Assembly: GCF_002289575.1 (NCBI RefSeq)
Contig: NZ_NTGA01000007.1
Coordinates: 62,001-126,000, forward strand
Direction of reading: 5' to 3'
Source: Dietzia natronolimnaea
GTDB lineage: Bacteria; Actinomycetota; Actinomycetes; Mycobacteriales; Mycobacteriaceae
DNA: 64,000 bases
In this document: positions 8,301 through 16,797 of the stretch, one piece after another
Numbering within the stretch: the first letter of the stretch is position 1
Layout: each line of letters starts with the position of its first letter
Translations under genes and position numbers: made by a program
Notes under the pieces: generated by a model
What the model was told of the DNA's origin: nothing
Databases searched by the model: none
What the model saw: only the letters and a program-made list of their open reading frames with translations

Positions 8301-11300
8301 GACCTGCCTCCTGACGGGGCGCCCTGGTTCTCGGCGGCCTCGCGGCGGGCGGCGCGGTGGGCGGCGAGGTCGGAGCGTGCGCCGTCGGCGTCGACGCCGG
8401 GGACGCTGCGCAGTGCGGCCGTGGACGGCGACTCGGTGGCGTCCACGTAGATGGCGCGCAGCTCCTCGAGATCCTCGGCGTCCAGATCGAGTCGGGCGCC
8501 CAGGCTGCGGAGGATGTCCAGGACCAGACCCACGACGATGAGGTAGACGCCGGCGTCGAAGAGCAGCGCCGTGACGAACTTGACCTCGCCGAACACCGGT
8601 AGCGTGGCCTCGAACGTCGCGCTCGACAGGGCGGGGGCACCGAAGAACATGGAGGCGGTGGCCGTGCCTGCGGCCAGGAGCAGGCCGAGGCCGAGGATCC
8701 GTCCCGCGTCGATCGGGATGGCCTCACCGAGCTCGTAGCGCCCGCCCGCGAGGTAGCGCAACACCAGTGCCAGGCCGGCGACCAGACCGCCCGCGAATCC
8801 GCCGCCGGGGTTGTTGTGACCCGCGAAGAAGAAGAACAGGCTGAGCACCATCATCGTGGGGAACACGAGTCGGGTGGTGACCTCGAGGACCAGCGAGCGG
8901 GCGCGCGGGTCTCGGACGGTGGCGCCGACGAGCCACCGGCCGGGGGTCGCGCCGGGCGCCTCGATCACGATCCGGGCCGCCTCGACGCCGCGCCGACCGG
9001 AGCGGGTCTTGTCGACGTCGGCCAGGCGCGGACCGGAACCGTAGCGACGGTTGCGGAAGACGAGACTGGCCACACCGGTGGCCGCGACGAGCAGGACGGT
9101 GATCTCCCCGAGAGTGTCCCAGGCCCGGATATCGACCAGGGTGACGTTGACGGCGTTGGCGCCGTTGCCGATCCGGTAGGCGATGTCGGGGAAGTCGAGC
9201 GAGACGGCGGGGTGCTGGCGCGCGTTGATGGCGTAGGCGCCGGTGACCACCACGAGCAGACCGACGCCGATCCCGAGCCAGGCCCGGAGTCGGCGGTAGC
9301 CGTGCGAGAGCGGCACCTCGGCGGGCATCGTGCGCAGAACCAGCACGAACGCGACCATCAGGAGCGTCTCGACCAGGGCCTGGGTGAGCGCGAGGTCCGG
9401 CGCGCCGTGGAAGGCGAAGATCACGGCGAGTCCGTACCCGGTGACGGACATGCAGATCACCGCGGCGAGGCGGTTGCGCAGCACCGCGGCGGCCACCGCG
9501 GCGAGTGCCATGGGGATCATGACGATCAACACGACCGGGTTCGCGGACAGCTCCATGCGCAGGCCCTCGCGCGTCCCGGCGAGGAGCGAGATGAACGGGA
9601 ACAGCACAAGGGTCACGAGGATGATCCCCAGGGTGAGCGGGAGCGAACCGCGCTGGATGCTCGCGGTCAGCCGCAGGGAGAGTGTGTCGAAGAACCTCAG
9701 GACGGCGTCGTAGATCCGGTCGGCGTTGCCGAGCGCCGGTGAGTCGAACTGCATCCTCTCCACGGTCCGTTGCGCCACGTAGAGCAGGGTGCCCAGCACG
9801 TAGACCACCAGGGTGAGCGCGAGCGGGATGCCGATCCCGTGCCACAGCCCGAGGTGGTACCCCTCGGGGCCGCGCCACGGGCTCCCGGGCGGGAACGCCA
9901 CGTCGACGTAGCGGGCGATGAGGTTCTCGACCGGGGCGTTCCACAGGCCCAGCACCAGTCCGGAGACCGCGAGCACCGCGGGCGCCGAGAGGAACAGTGG
10001 TCCGGCCGGACGGGATCCGGCGACGGCGGGGCTGATGCCGTCGGGGAAGGACCGCTTGGATCGGAACGCGCCCATGACCAGGCGAGCGGTGTAGGAGAAC
10101 GTGAGGACGGATCCCGCCACGAGCCCTGCCGTGACGACGAGCGACGGCATCCCGTGCAGGCGCTCCTCGGACAGGACGGTGGCGAACGCGGCCTCCTTGC
10201 CGACGAATCCGAGGAAGGGGGGCAGGCCGGCCATCGAGGCGGCGGCGAGGGTGAAGACGAGAGCGAGTGCGGGACGTCGATGTCCCAGCCCCGACAGGTC
10301 GCGGATCTCGCGGGTGCCGGTGGTCTTGTCGATCACCCCGACGGACATGAACAGGGCCGACTTGAACAGCGAGTGCGCGAGCAGCATCGTCAGTCCGGCG
10401 AGCATCGTGTCGCGCGAGCCGATACCCACCAGGACGAGGAGGAATCCGAGCTGGCTCACGGTGCCGAACGCGAGCACGAGCTTGAGGTCGGTCTCGCGCA
10501 GGGCCCGCCACCCGGCCATGAGGAGCGAGACCAGGCCCAGCACGATGAGCGGGAGCTGCCAGGTGGACGAGCCCGACAGGCCGGGGGTCAGGGCCGCGAC
10601 CAGGAACACTCCGGCCTTGACCATCGCTGCGGAGTGCAGGTAGGCGCTGACCGGGGTGGGGGCGGACATGGCGCCCGGGAGCCAGAAGTGCAGCGGGGCG
10701 ATCGCGGACTTGCTGCCGGCGCCGACGATCACCAGCACGAGTGCCCAGTGGATGAGCGGGCCGGACGGCGGCGAGGCGACCACGTCGCTGATCAGGTAGG
10801 ACCCGGCGGCCTGGCCGAGGATGATCATCCCGACGAGCATCGCCAGGCCGCCGAGGGTGGTGACGAGCAGCGCCTGGGTGGCCGCGCGGCGAGCGGTGGC
10901 CCGCGCGGCGTAGTGGCCGACCAGGAGGAAGCTCAGGACGGAGGTGATCTCCCAGAATATGTAGAGGAGGATCATGTTGTCGGCCACGACGAGGCCGAAC
11001 ATGACGCCGGCGAAGGCCACGAGCTCGGCTGCGAACAGGTGTAGGCGTGGTTCGTCGTCCTGGAAGTACCAGGTGCAGTACACCAGGACCAGCGCACCCA
11101 CGCCGAGGGCGATGAGGGCCAGGAGCGCCGACAGGGCGTCCATCCGCAGGTCCAGCGCGAGGTGGATCTCGGGCGCCCACCGGACGGACTCGGTGGGGAC
11201 GCGGTCCAGGTTGGCGGCGACCCACACCGCGCTCGCGGCGGGCACCAGGGCCAGGGCGAGGAACGCCCGGCGACCGAACCTCAGGACCAGGGGGATCGCG

Positions 11301-11341
11301 ATCAGGGTGGCCACGGCGTGGGCCGAGAGGATCGCGATCAC
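8297..11341 (-). CDS. mnhA: Mrp/Mnh cation:proton antiporter subunit A fused to B
   Basis: First gene of the Mrp operon, 1014 residues. The N-terminal two-thirds is a NuoL-like antiporter domain (LYIFWEITSVLSFLLVGH near 120, SKSAIAPLHFWLPGAMSAPTPVSAYLHSAAMVKAG near 215, SLFKSALFMSVGVIDKTTGTRE near 325). The C-terminal quarter matches the MnhB domain (TRLVFPTMMVLSLFFFFAGHNNPGGGFAGGLVAGLALVL), so A and B are one protein, as in other actinobacterial Mrp systems, and no separate mnhB exists. I chose the GTG at 11341 because an AGAGGAG site lies 7 bases upstream; an ATG at 11374 would add 11 polar residues before the first helix. Confidence 0.94.
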   Translation of the reverse strand: MIAILSAHAVATLIAIPLVLRFGRRAFLALALVPAASAVWVAANLDRVPTESVRWAPEIHLALDLRMDALSALLALIALGVGALVLVYCTWYFQDDEPRLHLFAAELVAFAGVMFGLVVADNMILLYIFWEITSVLSFLLVGHYAARATARRAATQALLVTTLGGLAMLVGMIILGQAAGSYLISDVVASPPSGPLIHWALVLVIVGAGSKSAIAPLHFWLPGAMSAPTPVSAYLHSAAMVKAGVFLVAALTPGLSGSSTWQLPLIVLGLVSLLMAGWRALRETDLKLVLAFGTVSQLGFLLVLVGIGSRDTMLAGLTMLLAHSLFKSALFMSVGVIDKTTGTREIRDLSGLGHRRPALALVFTLAAASMAGLPPFLGFVGKEAAFATVLSEERLHGMPSLVVTAGLVAGSVLTFSYTARLVMGAFRSKRSFPDGISPAVAGSRPAGPLFLSAPAVLAVSGLVLGLWNAPVENLIARYVDVAFPPGSPWRGPEGYHLGLWHGIGIPLALTLVVYVLGTLLYVAQRTVERMQFDSPALGNADRIYDAVLRFFDTLSLRLTASIQRGSLPLTLGIILVTLVLFPFISLLAGTREGLRMELSANPVVLIVMIPMALAAVAAAVLRNRLAAVICMSVTGYGLAVIFAFHGAPDLALTQALVETLLMVAFVLVLRTMPAEVPLSHGYRRLRAWLGIGVGLLVVVTGAYAINARQHPAVSLDFPDIAYRIGNGANAVNVTLVDIRAWDTLGEITVLLVAATGVASLVFRNRRYGSGPRLADVDKTRSGRRGVEAARIVIEAPGATPGRWLVGATVRDPRARSLVLEVTTRLVFPTMMVLSLFFFFAGHNNPGGGFAGGLVAGLALVLRYLAGGRYELGEAIPIDAGRILGLGLLLAAGTATASMFFGAPALSSATFEATLPVFGEVKFVTALLFDAGVYLIVVGLVLDILRSLGARLDLDAEDLEELRAIYVDATESPSTAALRSVPGVDADGARSDLAAHRAARREAAENQGAPSGGRS

Positions 11342-11473
11342 CGGCGGCTCCTCTCGAGGTGTGGCCCGGGACACGACACGCGGACGCTCCCGCCTGATGG
11401 GGCGGGTGCCGGAGGTCGACCAGGGTCTGGGTTCTTTCGGGAAGTTTACAGAAGGTCTCCGACCCGACTCTTC

Positions 11474-11998
11474 TCAGCGCAGGTGGAGGAGGGTCGCCGC
11501 ACTGAGGAGTGCGGCGATGGAGGCCTCGGAGGGGGACCGTCCGAAACCCATGGCCCAGGTCGCCCGGCGGCCGCAGGTGGCCCGCAGGATCGTGCACCAG
11601 GACTCGGATCCGTCGAATGCCTCACCCTCGTACTGGTGGAAGCGTTCGATCTCCACGCGGGCTCCGATCCGGCCCAACATCTCGGACATGGCGGTGAGGT
11701 CCCCGCAGGACTCGGTGGTCAGACGGTGAGCGGTGAACTCGCCCGGCGCGGAGGGGTCCCGGGTGGCCAGGATCGCCTCATAGGCGGTGATCCCGCGGCC
11801 CAACGGGCGGCGCGAGAAGTCGGCCAGGTGGAAGTGGTCGGTCGACGGTGCGTAGGTGTCGAGCAGCTCCCGCCAGTCCAGTGTCTCCGCCTCATCGGCG
11901 AAGCCGCGCGGCAGGCGGCGCCCGAACCGCTCGGCGAAGGGGCAGGAGTCCGACCGGGTGGAAAGACCGGCCGAGTGGTCTGGTGTGGTGGTGCGCAT
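11474..11998 (-). CDS. Protein resembling a stand-alone LeuA regulatory domain
   Basis: A 174-residue protein without a catalytic domain. The stretch from about residue 69 (GITAYEAILATRDPSAPGEFTAHRLT) through MLGRIGARVEIERFHQYEGEAF to GRRATWAMGFGRSPSEASIAALLSAA resembles the C-terminal allosteric/dimerisation domain of 2-isopropylmalate synthase, in which a DALxxxGxxVxVxxYxEH segment precedes RTVWGVGxxxSIxxASLxAV. The match is by eye only. An upstream leaderless peptide rich in branched-chain codons supports a link to leucine/valine metabolism. It might modulate the true LeuA or bind branched-chain ligands alone (inference). Alternative: an unrelated small actinobacterial protein. Confidence 0.5.
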   Translation of the reverse strand: MRTTTPDHSAGLSTRSDSCPFAERFGRRLPRGFADEAETLDWRELLDTYAPSTDHFHLADFSRRPLGRGITAYEAILATRDPSAPGEFTAHRLTTESCGDLTAMSEMLGRIGARVEIERFHQYEGEAFDGSESWCTILRATCGRRATWAMGFGRSPSEASIAALLSAATLLHLR

Positions 11999-12015
11999 GG
12001 TGTTCTCGTCTCAGA

Positions 12016-12082
12016 CGTCGGTTCGGGGACCGACGGAGATCGAGCAACCACGCAACGGGGGTGCCGGTCTTCAGGCCCCGTT
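12016..12082 (-). promoter_or_regulatory. Candidate attenuator stem-loops between leader peptide and LeuA-like gene
   Basis: Two stems occupy the leader transcript. One (12054-12060 with 12076-12082, AACGGGG/CCCCGTT, 7 bp) includes the end of the leader peptide and its stop codon. The second (12016-12022 with 12029-12035, CGTCGGT/ACCGACG, 7 bp with a 6-base loop) lies just before the structural gene. The second stem's loop contains a C-run that could instead pair with the G-run of the first stem. No U-tract follows, so control could be at translation initiation or by a non-canonical terminator. Confidence 0.5.
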
Positions 12083-12112
12083 ACGTCCGGTTACTACGAG
12101 AATCTTCCGCAT
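12071..12112 (-). CDS. Leader peptide MRKILVVTGRNGA
   Basis: A 13-codon reading frame whose ATG sits 8 bases after a -10 element, so the transcript is probably leaderless. It carries Ile-Leu-Val-Val as consecutive codons (ATT CTC GTA GTA); GTA is rare in this GC-rich sequence, which would sharpen ribosome stalling when charged tRNA-Val is scarce. In Corynebacteriales, leader peptides with branched-chain codons control ilvB and leuA. It stops 72 bases before the LeuA-like gene, with alternative stems between. The call rests on position, composition and promoter; expression is unproven. Confidence 0.6.
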   Translation of the reverse strand: MRKILVVTGRNGA

Positions 12113-12120
12113 GGCGGGAG

Positions 12121-12149
12121 AGTCTAGACGGCGGGGCGGCCGGCGACAA
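12121..12149 (-). promoter_or_regulatory. Promoter of the leader peptide
   Basis: On the minus strand TTGTCG (12149-12144) and TAGACT (12126-12121) are separated by exactly 17 bases, and the leader ATG begins 8 bases after the -10. This spacing places the transcription start at or beside the A of the ATG. Confidence 0.6.
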
Positions 12150-12188
12150 GCCGGCCCGAGCGCGAGCTCCGACCTCCCGGCACCGGTC

Positions 12189-14507
12189 CTAGGACTCCCG
12201 CCGCTCGGCGTACAGGCGCAGGCTCTCGACCTGCTCGGGGTCGAGGGAGGGTGGGACCACCCGCCGCGCGCGGGCCACATCGTCCGCGGTGACCTCCGCC
12301 GCGTCGATGTCGCGTCGCATGGCGGTGAGGGCCGACTCGCGGAGGAGCGCGGCGCAGTCCGCCGCGGAGTACCCGTCCAGATCCGCGGCGAGCGCGGCCA
12401 GGTCCACGTCGTCGGCCAGCGGCACGCTGCGACCGGAGGCGCGGAGGATGTCGGCCCGCGCCTCGGCGTCCGGTGGGGGGACAAAGACGAGACGTTCGAG
12501 CCTGCCCGGCCGTAGCAGCGCCGGGTCGATGAGTTCGGGACGGTTGGTCGCGCCGAGGATCACCACGTCGCCCAGCGGCTCGGCGCCGTCGAGCTCGGTG
12601 AGCAGTGCGGCCACCACGCGATCGCCGACACCGGAGTCCCCGGACTGGCCCCTGCGGGGCGCCAGGGCGTCGATCTCGTCGAGGAAGACCAGCGACGGAG
12701 CCGAGTCCCGAGCCTTGCGGAACAGGTCCCGCACCGCCTTCTCCGACGAGCCGACCCACTTGTCCATGAGTTCGGCGCCTTTGACCATGTGCACCGTGAG
12801 GCGGCCACTCGCCGCGAGCGCCCGGACGACGAAGGTCTTCCCGCACCCGGGGGGCCCGTAGAGCAGCACCCCTCGCGGGGGTTGGACTCCCAGGCGCTCG
12901 AAGGAGTCGCGGTGCTGGAGCGGCCACAGGACCGTCTCGGTGAGGGCCTGACGGACCTCCTCCATGTCGCCGACGTCGTCCAGCGTGATCGAGCCCAGAC
13001 TCAGCTCCTCGGTCCCCGAGCGGGAGAGCGGCCGGATCACGGTGATCGCGCCGAGCAGGTCCTCCTGCTCGAGGCGCACCGTGACGGCCTCGCCGTCCGG
13101 AGCGCTCTCGACGTCTCGGTCCGTGGCCCGGTCCGTCGCCCGGCCAGTGGACCGGTCTGTCGCCCGTTCCGTGGCCCGGCCCGCGGCGCGCAGGGCGGCC
13201 TCGCGGGCCAACGCCCTCAGGTCGCCCGCCACGTACCCGGGCGTCCGGTCCGCCACCGCGGGCAGGTCGAGTTCGCCGGTGGGCACGTCCCGCAGGAGCA
13301 CCCCCAGCAGCGCGGCGCGGTCGGCGGCGCCGGGCAGCGGCAGGTCCAGCACGCGATCGCAGATGTCGGGCTCCCGCAGCCGGGAGTCGGCGTCCTCGGG
13401 ACGCACACAGGTGGCCACCAGCACCGATCCCGGGTGCGCGACCACCGAGCGCAGCCGGTCCAGCACCAGGGTGGACACCGGTTCGGTCTGCGCCGGCAGG
13501 AGTGCATCCACGTCGGTGACGAGCAGGATCCCGCCGTTCTCCCTGGCCCGTTCGGCCGCGGCCCGGACGGCCTCGAGCCGACCCGCGGCGTCCAGGGACC
13601 CCACGGACGGACCGTCGAGCACCTCGAGCCGCCGGTCCGCCGCGACCGACCGCACCAGCGTGGCCTTGCCGACGCCGGGCGGTCCCGCGATCAACACCCC
13701 GAGGTGCGGTGAGGTGCCCAGTGTGCGCAACAGTTCCGCCCGATCCAGGGCGAGGGTGAGCCACTGCTCCAGCACCTCCGCCTGGTCGGCGAACCCCACC
13801 AGGTCCCGTCGGTCGACGGCGGTGATCGTCGGGTCCGGGGCGGGGGCGCCAGAGTTGTCCGCCGAGCGTGGCGAGTCACCACGGGGGCTCGCCGTCGTCA
13901 CACCGCGACCGGGGCCCGATGATCCAGCGGCTCCTGCGGCTCCCGCGGTTCCCGCGGCGACCACCGCGGTCGTGGGCTGGACGGAGACCACCCCGTCCGG
14001 CACCGTCGCGGTGACGGTGAGCAGCGCGGTGCTCCACTGCGCCCCCATGGTGTTGCGCAGGGTGCGGGAGGTGTCTCCGGTGGGGAAGTCTGGGCCGAGG
14101 TCGCGGGGCAGCAGTGTCACGGAGTCACCCACGCGCAGCACCTTGCCCAGCAGGGCGGACCGCAGTACCCGCTCGCCCACGCCGCGGCCCGCGGGCGGCA
14201 AGCCCTGGACCTCGACGGACTGGGCGCCGGTGACCCGGGCGGCCCGGACGGTCACCCGCGCGTCCTCGCCCAGACCACAGTTGGCGGCGATCACCTCGTC
14301 CACCACCAGGATCCCGCTGGGGGCACCGGTCGCGGCGGCGGCGACCACGGCCGCCGTCGTGCGCGCGCCCACGATCTCGAGGGCGTCCCACTCCCGCATC
14401 CCCAGCGCCAGGATCACCTCCGGGTGCGCCCGGACGATGCCCCGGCGGGAATCGGCGGCGGAGGCCGAGAGGCGCAGGGTCAGGTCCAGGTCCGGGCGGG
14501 AGTTCAC
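12189..14507 (-). CDS. CDC48-like double AAA ATPase (Rv0435c-like)
   Basis: A 772-residue protein with a CDC48 N-domain-like start (about 1-170), an Ala/Gly-rich linker, and two AAA modules. The second module is complete: Walker A GPPGCGKTF near 550, Walker B LVFLDEIDALAP near 605, sensor and arginine region GATNRPELIDPALLRPGRLE. The first is degenerate: its Walker A reads GPPGVGKAT (275-283), with Ala where Thr/Ser normally coordinates magnesium, and its Walker B reads ILLVTDVDA, lacking the usual Asp-Glu pair. Only D2 is likely to hydrolyse ATP. Probably a substrate-remodelling unfoldase; Rv0435c occupies a comparable place in mycobacteria. A charged insertion of RATERATDRSTGRA type lies between the modules. 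Confidence 0.85.
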   Translation of the reverse strand: MNSRPDLDLTLRLSASAADSRRGIVRAHPEVILALGMREWDALEIVGARTTAAVVAAAATGAPSGILVVDEVIAANCGLGEDARVTVRAARVTGAQSVEVQGLPPAGRGVGERVLRSALLGKVLRVGDSVTLLPRDLGPDFPTGDTSRTLRNTMGAQWSTALLTVTATVPDGVVSVQPTTAVVAAGTAGAAGAAGSSGPGRGVTTASPRGDSPRSADNSGAPAPDPTITAVDRRDLVGFADQAEVLEQWLTLALDRAELLRTLGTSPHLGVLIAGPPGVGKATLVRSVAADRRLEVLDGPSVGSLDAAGRLEAVRAAAERARENGGILLVTDVDALLPAQTEPVSTLVLDRLRSVVAHPGSVLVATCVRPEDADSRLREPDICDRVLDLPLPGAADRAALLGVLLRDVPTGELDLPAVADRTPGYVAGDLRALAREAALRAAGRATERATDRSTGRATDRATDRDVESAPDGEAVTVRLEQEDLLGAITVIRPLSRSGTEELSLGSITLDDVGDMEEVRQALTETVLWPLQHRDSFERLGVQPPRGVLLYGPPGCGKTFVVRALAASGRLTVHMVKGAELMDKWVGSSEKAVRDLFRKARDSAPSLVFLDEIDALAPRRGQSGDSGVGDRVVAALLTELDGAEPLGDVVILGATNRPELIDPALLRPGRLERLVFVPPPDAEARADILRASGRSVPLADDVDLAALAADLDGYSAADCAALLRESALTAMRRDIDAAEVTADDVARARRVVPPSLDPEQVESLRLYAERRES

Positions 14508-14570
14508 GCGTGCGAGCGTATCGCCGACTGCGCCACGGCCGCGTCACGCACCACCGGCGCGGCCCCCGGG

Positions 14571-15992
14571 TCAGCGGAAGCGCTGCAGGAACGCGGCCTC
14601 GGCCAGCGCGATGCGCTCGATCTCCCCCGGGTCCACGCTCTCGTCGGGGGAGTGGATCGCGGCGGCCGGATCCTCCACGCCGAACAGCGCGATCCCGGCC
14701 CGCGGATGGGCCTCACGCAGAGCAGTGCACAGCGGGATCGACCCGCCCGAGCCGACCTCCGCCACCTCCGCCGTGCCGTACGCCTGCGCCAGACACTCCG
14801 AGAGCAGGTCGTGAACAGGATCCGACCCGTCCGCGGGAACGGAACTGAACGGATATCCCACGGTCTCCTTCTCCACCGACACACGTGCGTTCCAGGGGCG
14901 CCGCCGCTCGATGTGTGCTGCGAGGAGCTCCTGCGCCTCGAGCGGGTCGGTGCCGGGTGGGACGCGGAGGTTGACCAGGGCCCGGGCGTGTGGCTGGACC
15001 GCGGCGATCGCGCCCTCGACCGGCGGGCAGTCGATGCCCAGCACGGTGACCGCCGGGCGCGACCACACCAGGTCGGCCAGCGGGGCCGCGGTCGACGGCT
15101 CCACCCCCTCGAGGATCCCGGCGTCCGCGCGGAAGGCGTCGTCGGGATAAGGCTGTCCGGCCCACCGCCCGGAGAAGCCGAGACCGTCGACGGTCGTGGC
15201 ACCGGTGTCGGGGTCCCGGAGCGAGGCCAGGATCGACACCAGCGCGCCCAGCGCGTCGGGCGCCGCGCCCCCGAACTGGCCCGAGTGGACGCCCGCCTCG
15301 AGCGTGTCCACGACGACGACGACGTTCGCGATCCCCCGGAGGCTCGTCGTGAGCGTCGGCACGCCCACCGAGACGTTCCCCGAGTCCGCGATGAGGATCG
15401 CGTCGGCCGCGACGAGGTCGGGTCGCGTGGCCACCAGATCGTCCAGGCCCCCGCCACCGGTCTCCTCGGAGCCCTCGACGACGATCCTGATCCCCAGGCC
15501 GTCCAGCGGGTCCGGTGAGGGCGACCCGCCCAGGGAGGCGAGTGCCCGGAGGGCGGTGAGGTGGGCCACCAGATTGCCCTTGCAGTCGGCGGCGCCGCGG
15601 CCGTACCAGCGGCCCTCACGCTCGGTGAGCTCCCACGGCGGGGTGGTCCATTCGTCGGGATCACCGGCGGGTTGCACGTCGTAGTGGCTGTAGAGGAGCA
15701 CGGTCGGGCGGCCCGGGGCGGCGGGACGGTGGGCGAACACCGCCCGCGAACCGTCCGAGGTCTCGACGACCTCCACCGCGTCCGGACCGAGGCCGGGCAC
15801 CGGCAGCTCGACGAGCAGCCTGCGAACCAGGTCGCAGGCCCGCGCACACGCCTCCGGCTCGGAGCCGTGCACAGACGGCAGCGCCACCAGCTCGGCGAGG
15901 TCGGTGCGGGCGCGACCGAGCTGCGCGACCACCGCGTCGGCGAGCGGGGTCAGAGACGGGTGGGGGGCCCGGAACGGGGCGGAGGCGGACAT
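14571..15992 (-). CDS. M20 family dipeptidase / metallopeptidase
   Basis: Cytosolic zinc-dependent peptidase of 473 residues. Family motifs are complete: LLYSHYDVQPAGD (first metal His and Asp), GRGAADCKGNLVAH (bridging Asp), the catalytic Glu in VVEGSEETGGGG, the dimerisation-domain VHSGQFGGAAPDALG, and the C-terminal metal-binding AIHSPDESV. This arrangement fits the dipeptidases acting on short peptides rather than aminoacylases. The ATG at 15992 stands 6 bases after a TAGGCT -10 element, indicating a leaderless mRNA. Its promoter is shared with a divergent gene and contains 11-bp-phased repeats resembling a PHO box, so phosphate limitation may control it (inference). Confidence 0.9.
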   Translation of the reverse strand: MSASAPFRAPHPSLTPLADAVVAQLGRARTDLAELVALPSVHGSEPEACARACDLVRRLLVELPVPGLGPDAVEVVETSDGSRAVFAHRPAAPGRPTVLLYSHYDVQPAGDPDEWTTPPWELTEREGRWYGRGAADCKGNLVAHLTALRALASLGGSPSPDPLDGLGIRIVVEGSEETGGGGLDDLVATRPDLVAADAILIADSGNVSVGVPTLTTSLRGIANVVVVVDTLEAGVHSGQFGGAAPDALGALVSILASLRDPDTGATTVDGLGFSGRWAGQPYPDDAFRADAGILEGVEPSTAAPLADLVWSRPAVTVLGIDCPPVEGAIAAVQPHARALVNLRVPPGTDPLEAQELLAAHIERRRPWNARVSVEKETVGYPFSSVPADGSDPVHDLLSECLAQAYGTAEVAEVGSGGSIPLCTALREAHPRAGIALFGVEDPAAAIHSPDESVDPGEIERIALAEAAFLQRFR

Positions 15993-16010
15993 GGGGTCAG
16001 CCTAGTTTCG

Positions 16011-16066
16011 AGATGAACAACTCGCGACCAAGATGAACGGAAGATGAACCGCGAATGAAGTACAGT
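16011..16066. promoter_or_regulatory. PHO-box-like phased repeats in a divergent promoter
   Basis: The core ATGAA occurs at 16013, 16033, 16044 and 16055, the last three spaced exactly 11 bases; three copies read AGATGAAC (16011, 16031, 16042). On the minus strand this is GTTCATCT, close to the GTTCAYC units at 11-base spacing bound by PhoP/RegX3/PhoR-type regulators in actinobacteria. Flanking -10 elements are TAGGCT for the minus-strand peptidase gene (16004-15999) and TACAGT for the plus-strand gene (16061-16066), each 6-7 bases before its ATG. Confidence 0.6.
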
Positions 16067-16073
16067 GTCCGCC

Positions 16074-16769
16074 ATGAGCTACGTGATCGTCGTCACCCCA
16101 GCTGATCCGGCCTGTCGCGACGCGGCCCACCTCGATGATCTCCCCGACCACGTCCGGGCCGATCTCCTCGAGCTCCGCGACCAGGTCAGTACTCGCTTTC
16201 CCGAGGCGGACGCGGTGGGCGAGACCGGCGCACTCACCCGGCGGCCGCACATCGAGGGCGTCGGTGTGGTGATCCACCCCGGGGTGATCACCCGGCCCCT
16301 GGTGGTCAACGCGGTGATGCGGTACGCCGCCCCCCACCAACTCCTGGTGACCGCTCCGGAACTCGGGCTGGTGGCCGATCCGCGCGTCCGGATCGATATC
16401 GACGTCCACCGCCGGCCCACCACCGCGGGCGCCGGAATCACCGATCACGCCGTGCGCGGTCGGCCGCACGGGACCCTGCCGTGGGTGACGCACGAACTGT
16501 TGGAGCAGCTCGTACGCGCGCTAAAAGTGGAGGGGGACCGGCTCGAGCTGGACGTCGACGAGGACCGGTGGTTCCGATACGAGCGTGCCGGAGACACCCT
16601 GCGCATCCAGGTGGCCGACGGGCCCGGGGTTCCGCTCGTCGACCGGACCCTCGCGCTCGGAGAGGTCGGGGACGCGGCCTCGACCGGGTGGGCCTGGGCG
16701 CGGGGTGACCGGGACTGGCTCGGTGAGGTGCCGCGCGCCCCGCTGGCCGACGAGGTCACCGCGGCCTGA
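16074..16769 (+). CDS. Conserved hypothetical protein
   Basis: A 231-residue soluble protein that I do not recognise. It starts MSYVIVVTPADPACRD; hydrophobic strands alternate with acidic stretches and there is no signal peptide or membrane segment. RADLLELRDQVSTRFPEAD and LPWVTHELLEQLVRALKVEG look helical, and the C-terminal half (LELDVDEDRWFRYERAGDTLRIQVADGPG) resembles antiparallel strands. I chose the ATG at 16074, 7 bases after a TACAGT -10, which implies a leaderless message; a GTG at 16065 overlaps the -10 and is less likely. It is divergent from the M20 peptidase and shares its repeat-containing promoter. Confidence 0.65.
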   Translation: MSYVIVVTPADPACRDAAHLDDLPDHVRADLLELRDQVSTRFPEADAVGETGALTRRPHIEGVGVVIHPGVITRPLVVNAVMRYAAPHQLLVTAPELGLVADPRVRIDIDVHRRPTTAGAGITDHAVRGRPHGTLPWVTHELLEQLVRALKVEGDRLELDVDEDRWFRYERAGDTLRIQVADGPGVPLVDRTLALGEVGDAASTGWAWARGDRDWLGEVPRAPLADEVTAA

Positions 16770-16797
16770 GCGGCCCGGGCGCCCGGGCCGGCGTGGT

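Noticed and set aside
8299-10643. Several plus-strand frames opposite the Mrp genes
   Set aside because: They mirror the GC-rich third positions of the antiporter genes and encode His/Glu/Gly/Arg-rich sequence without any family resemblance.
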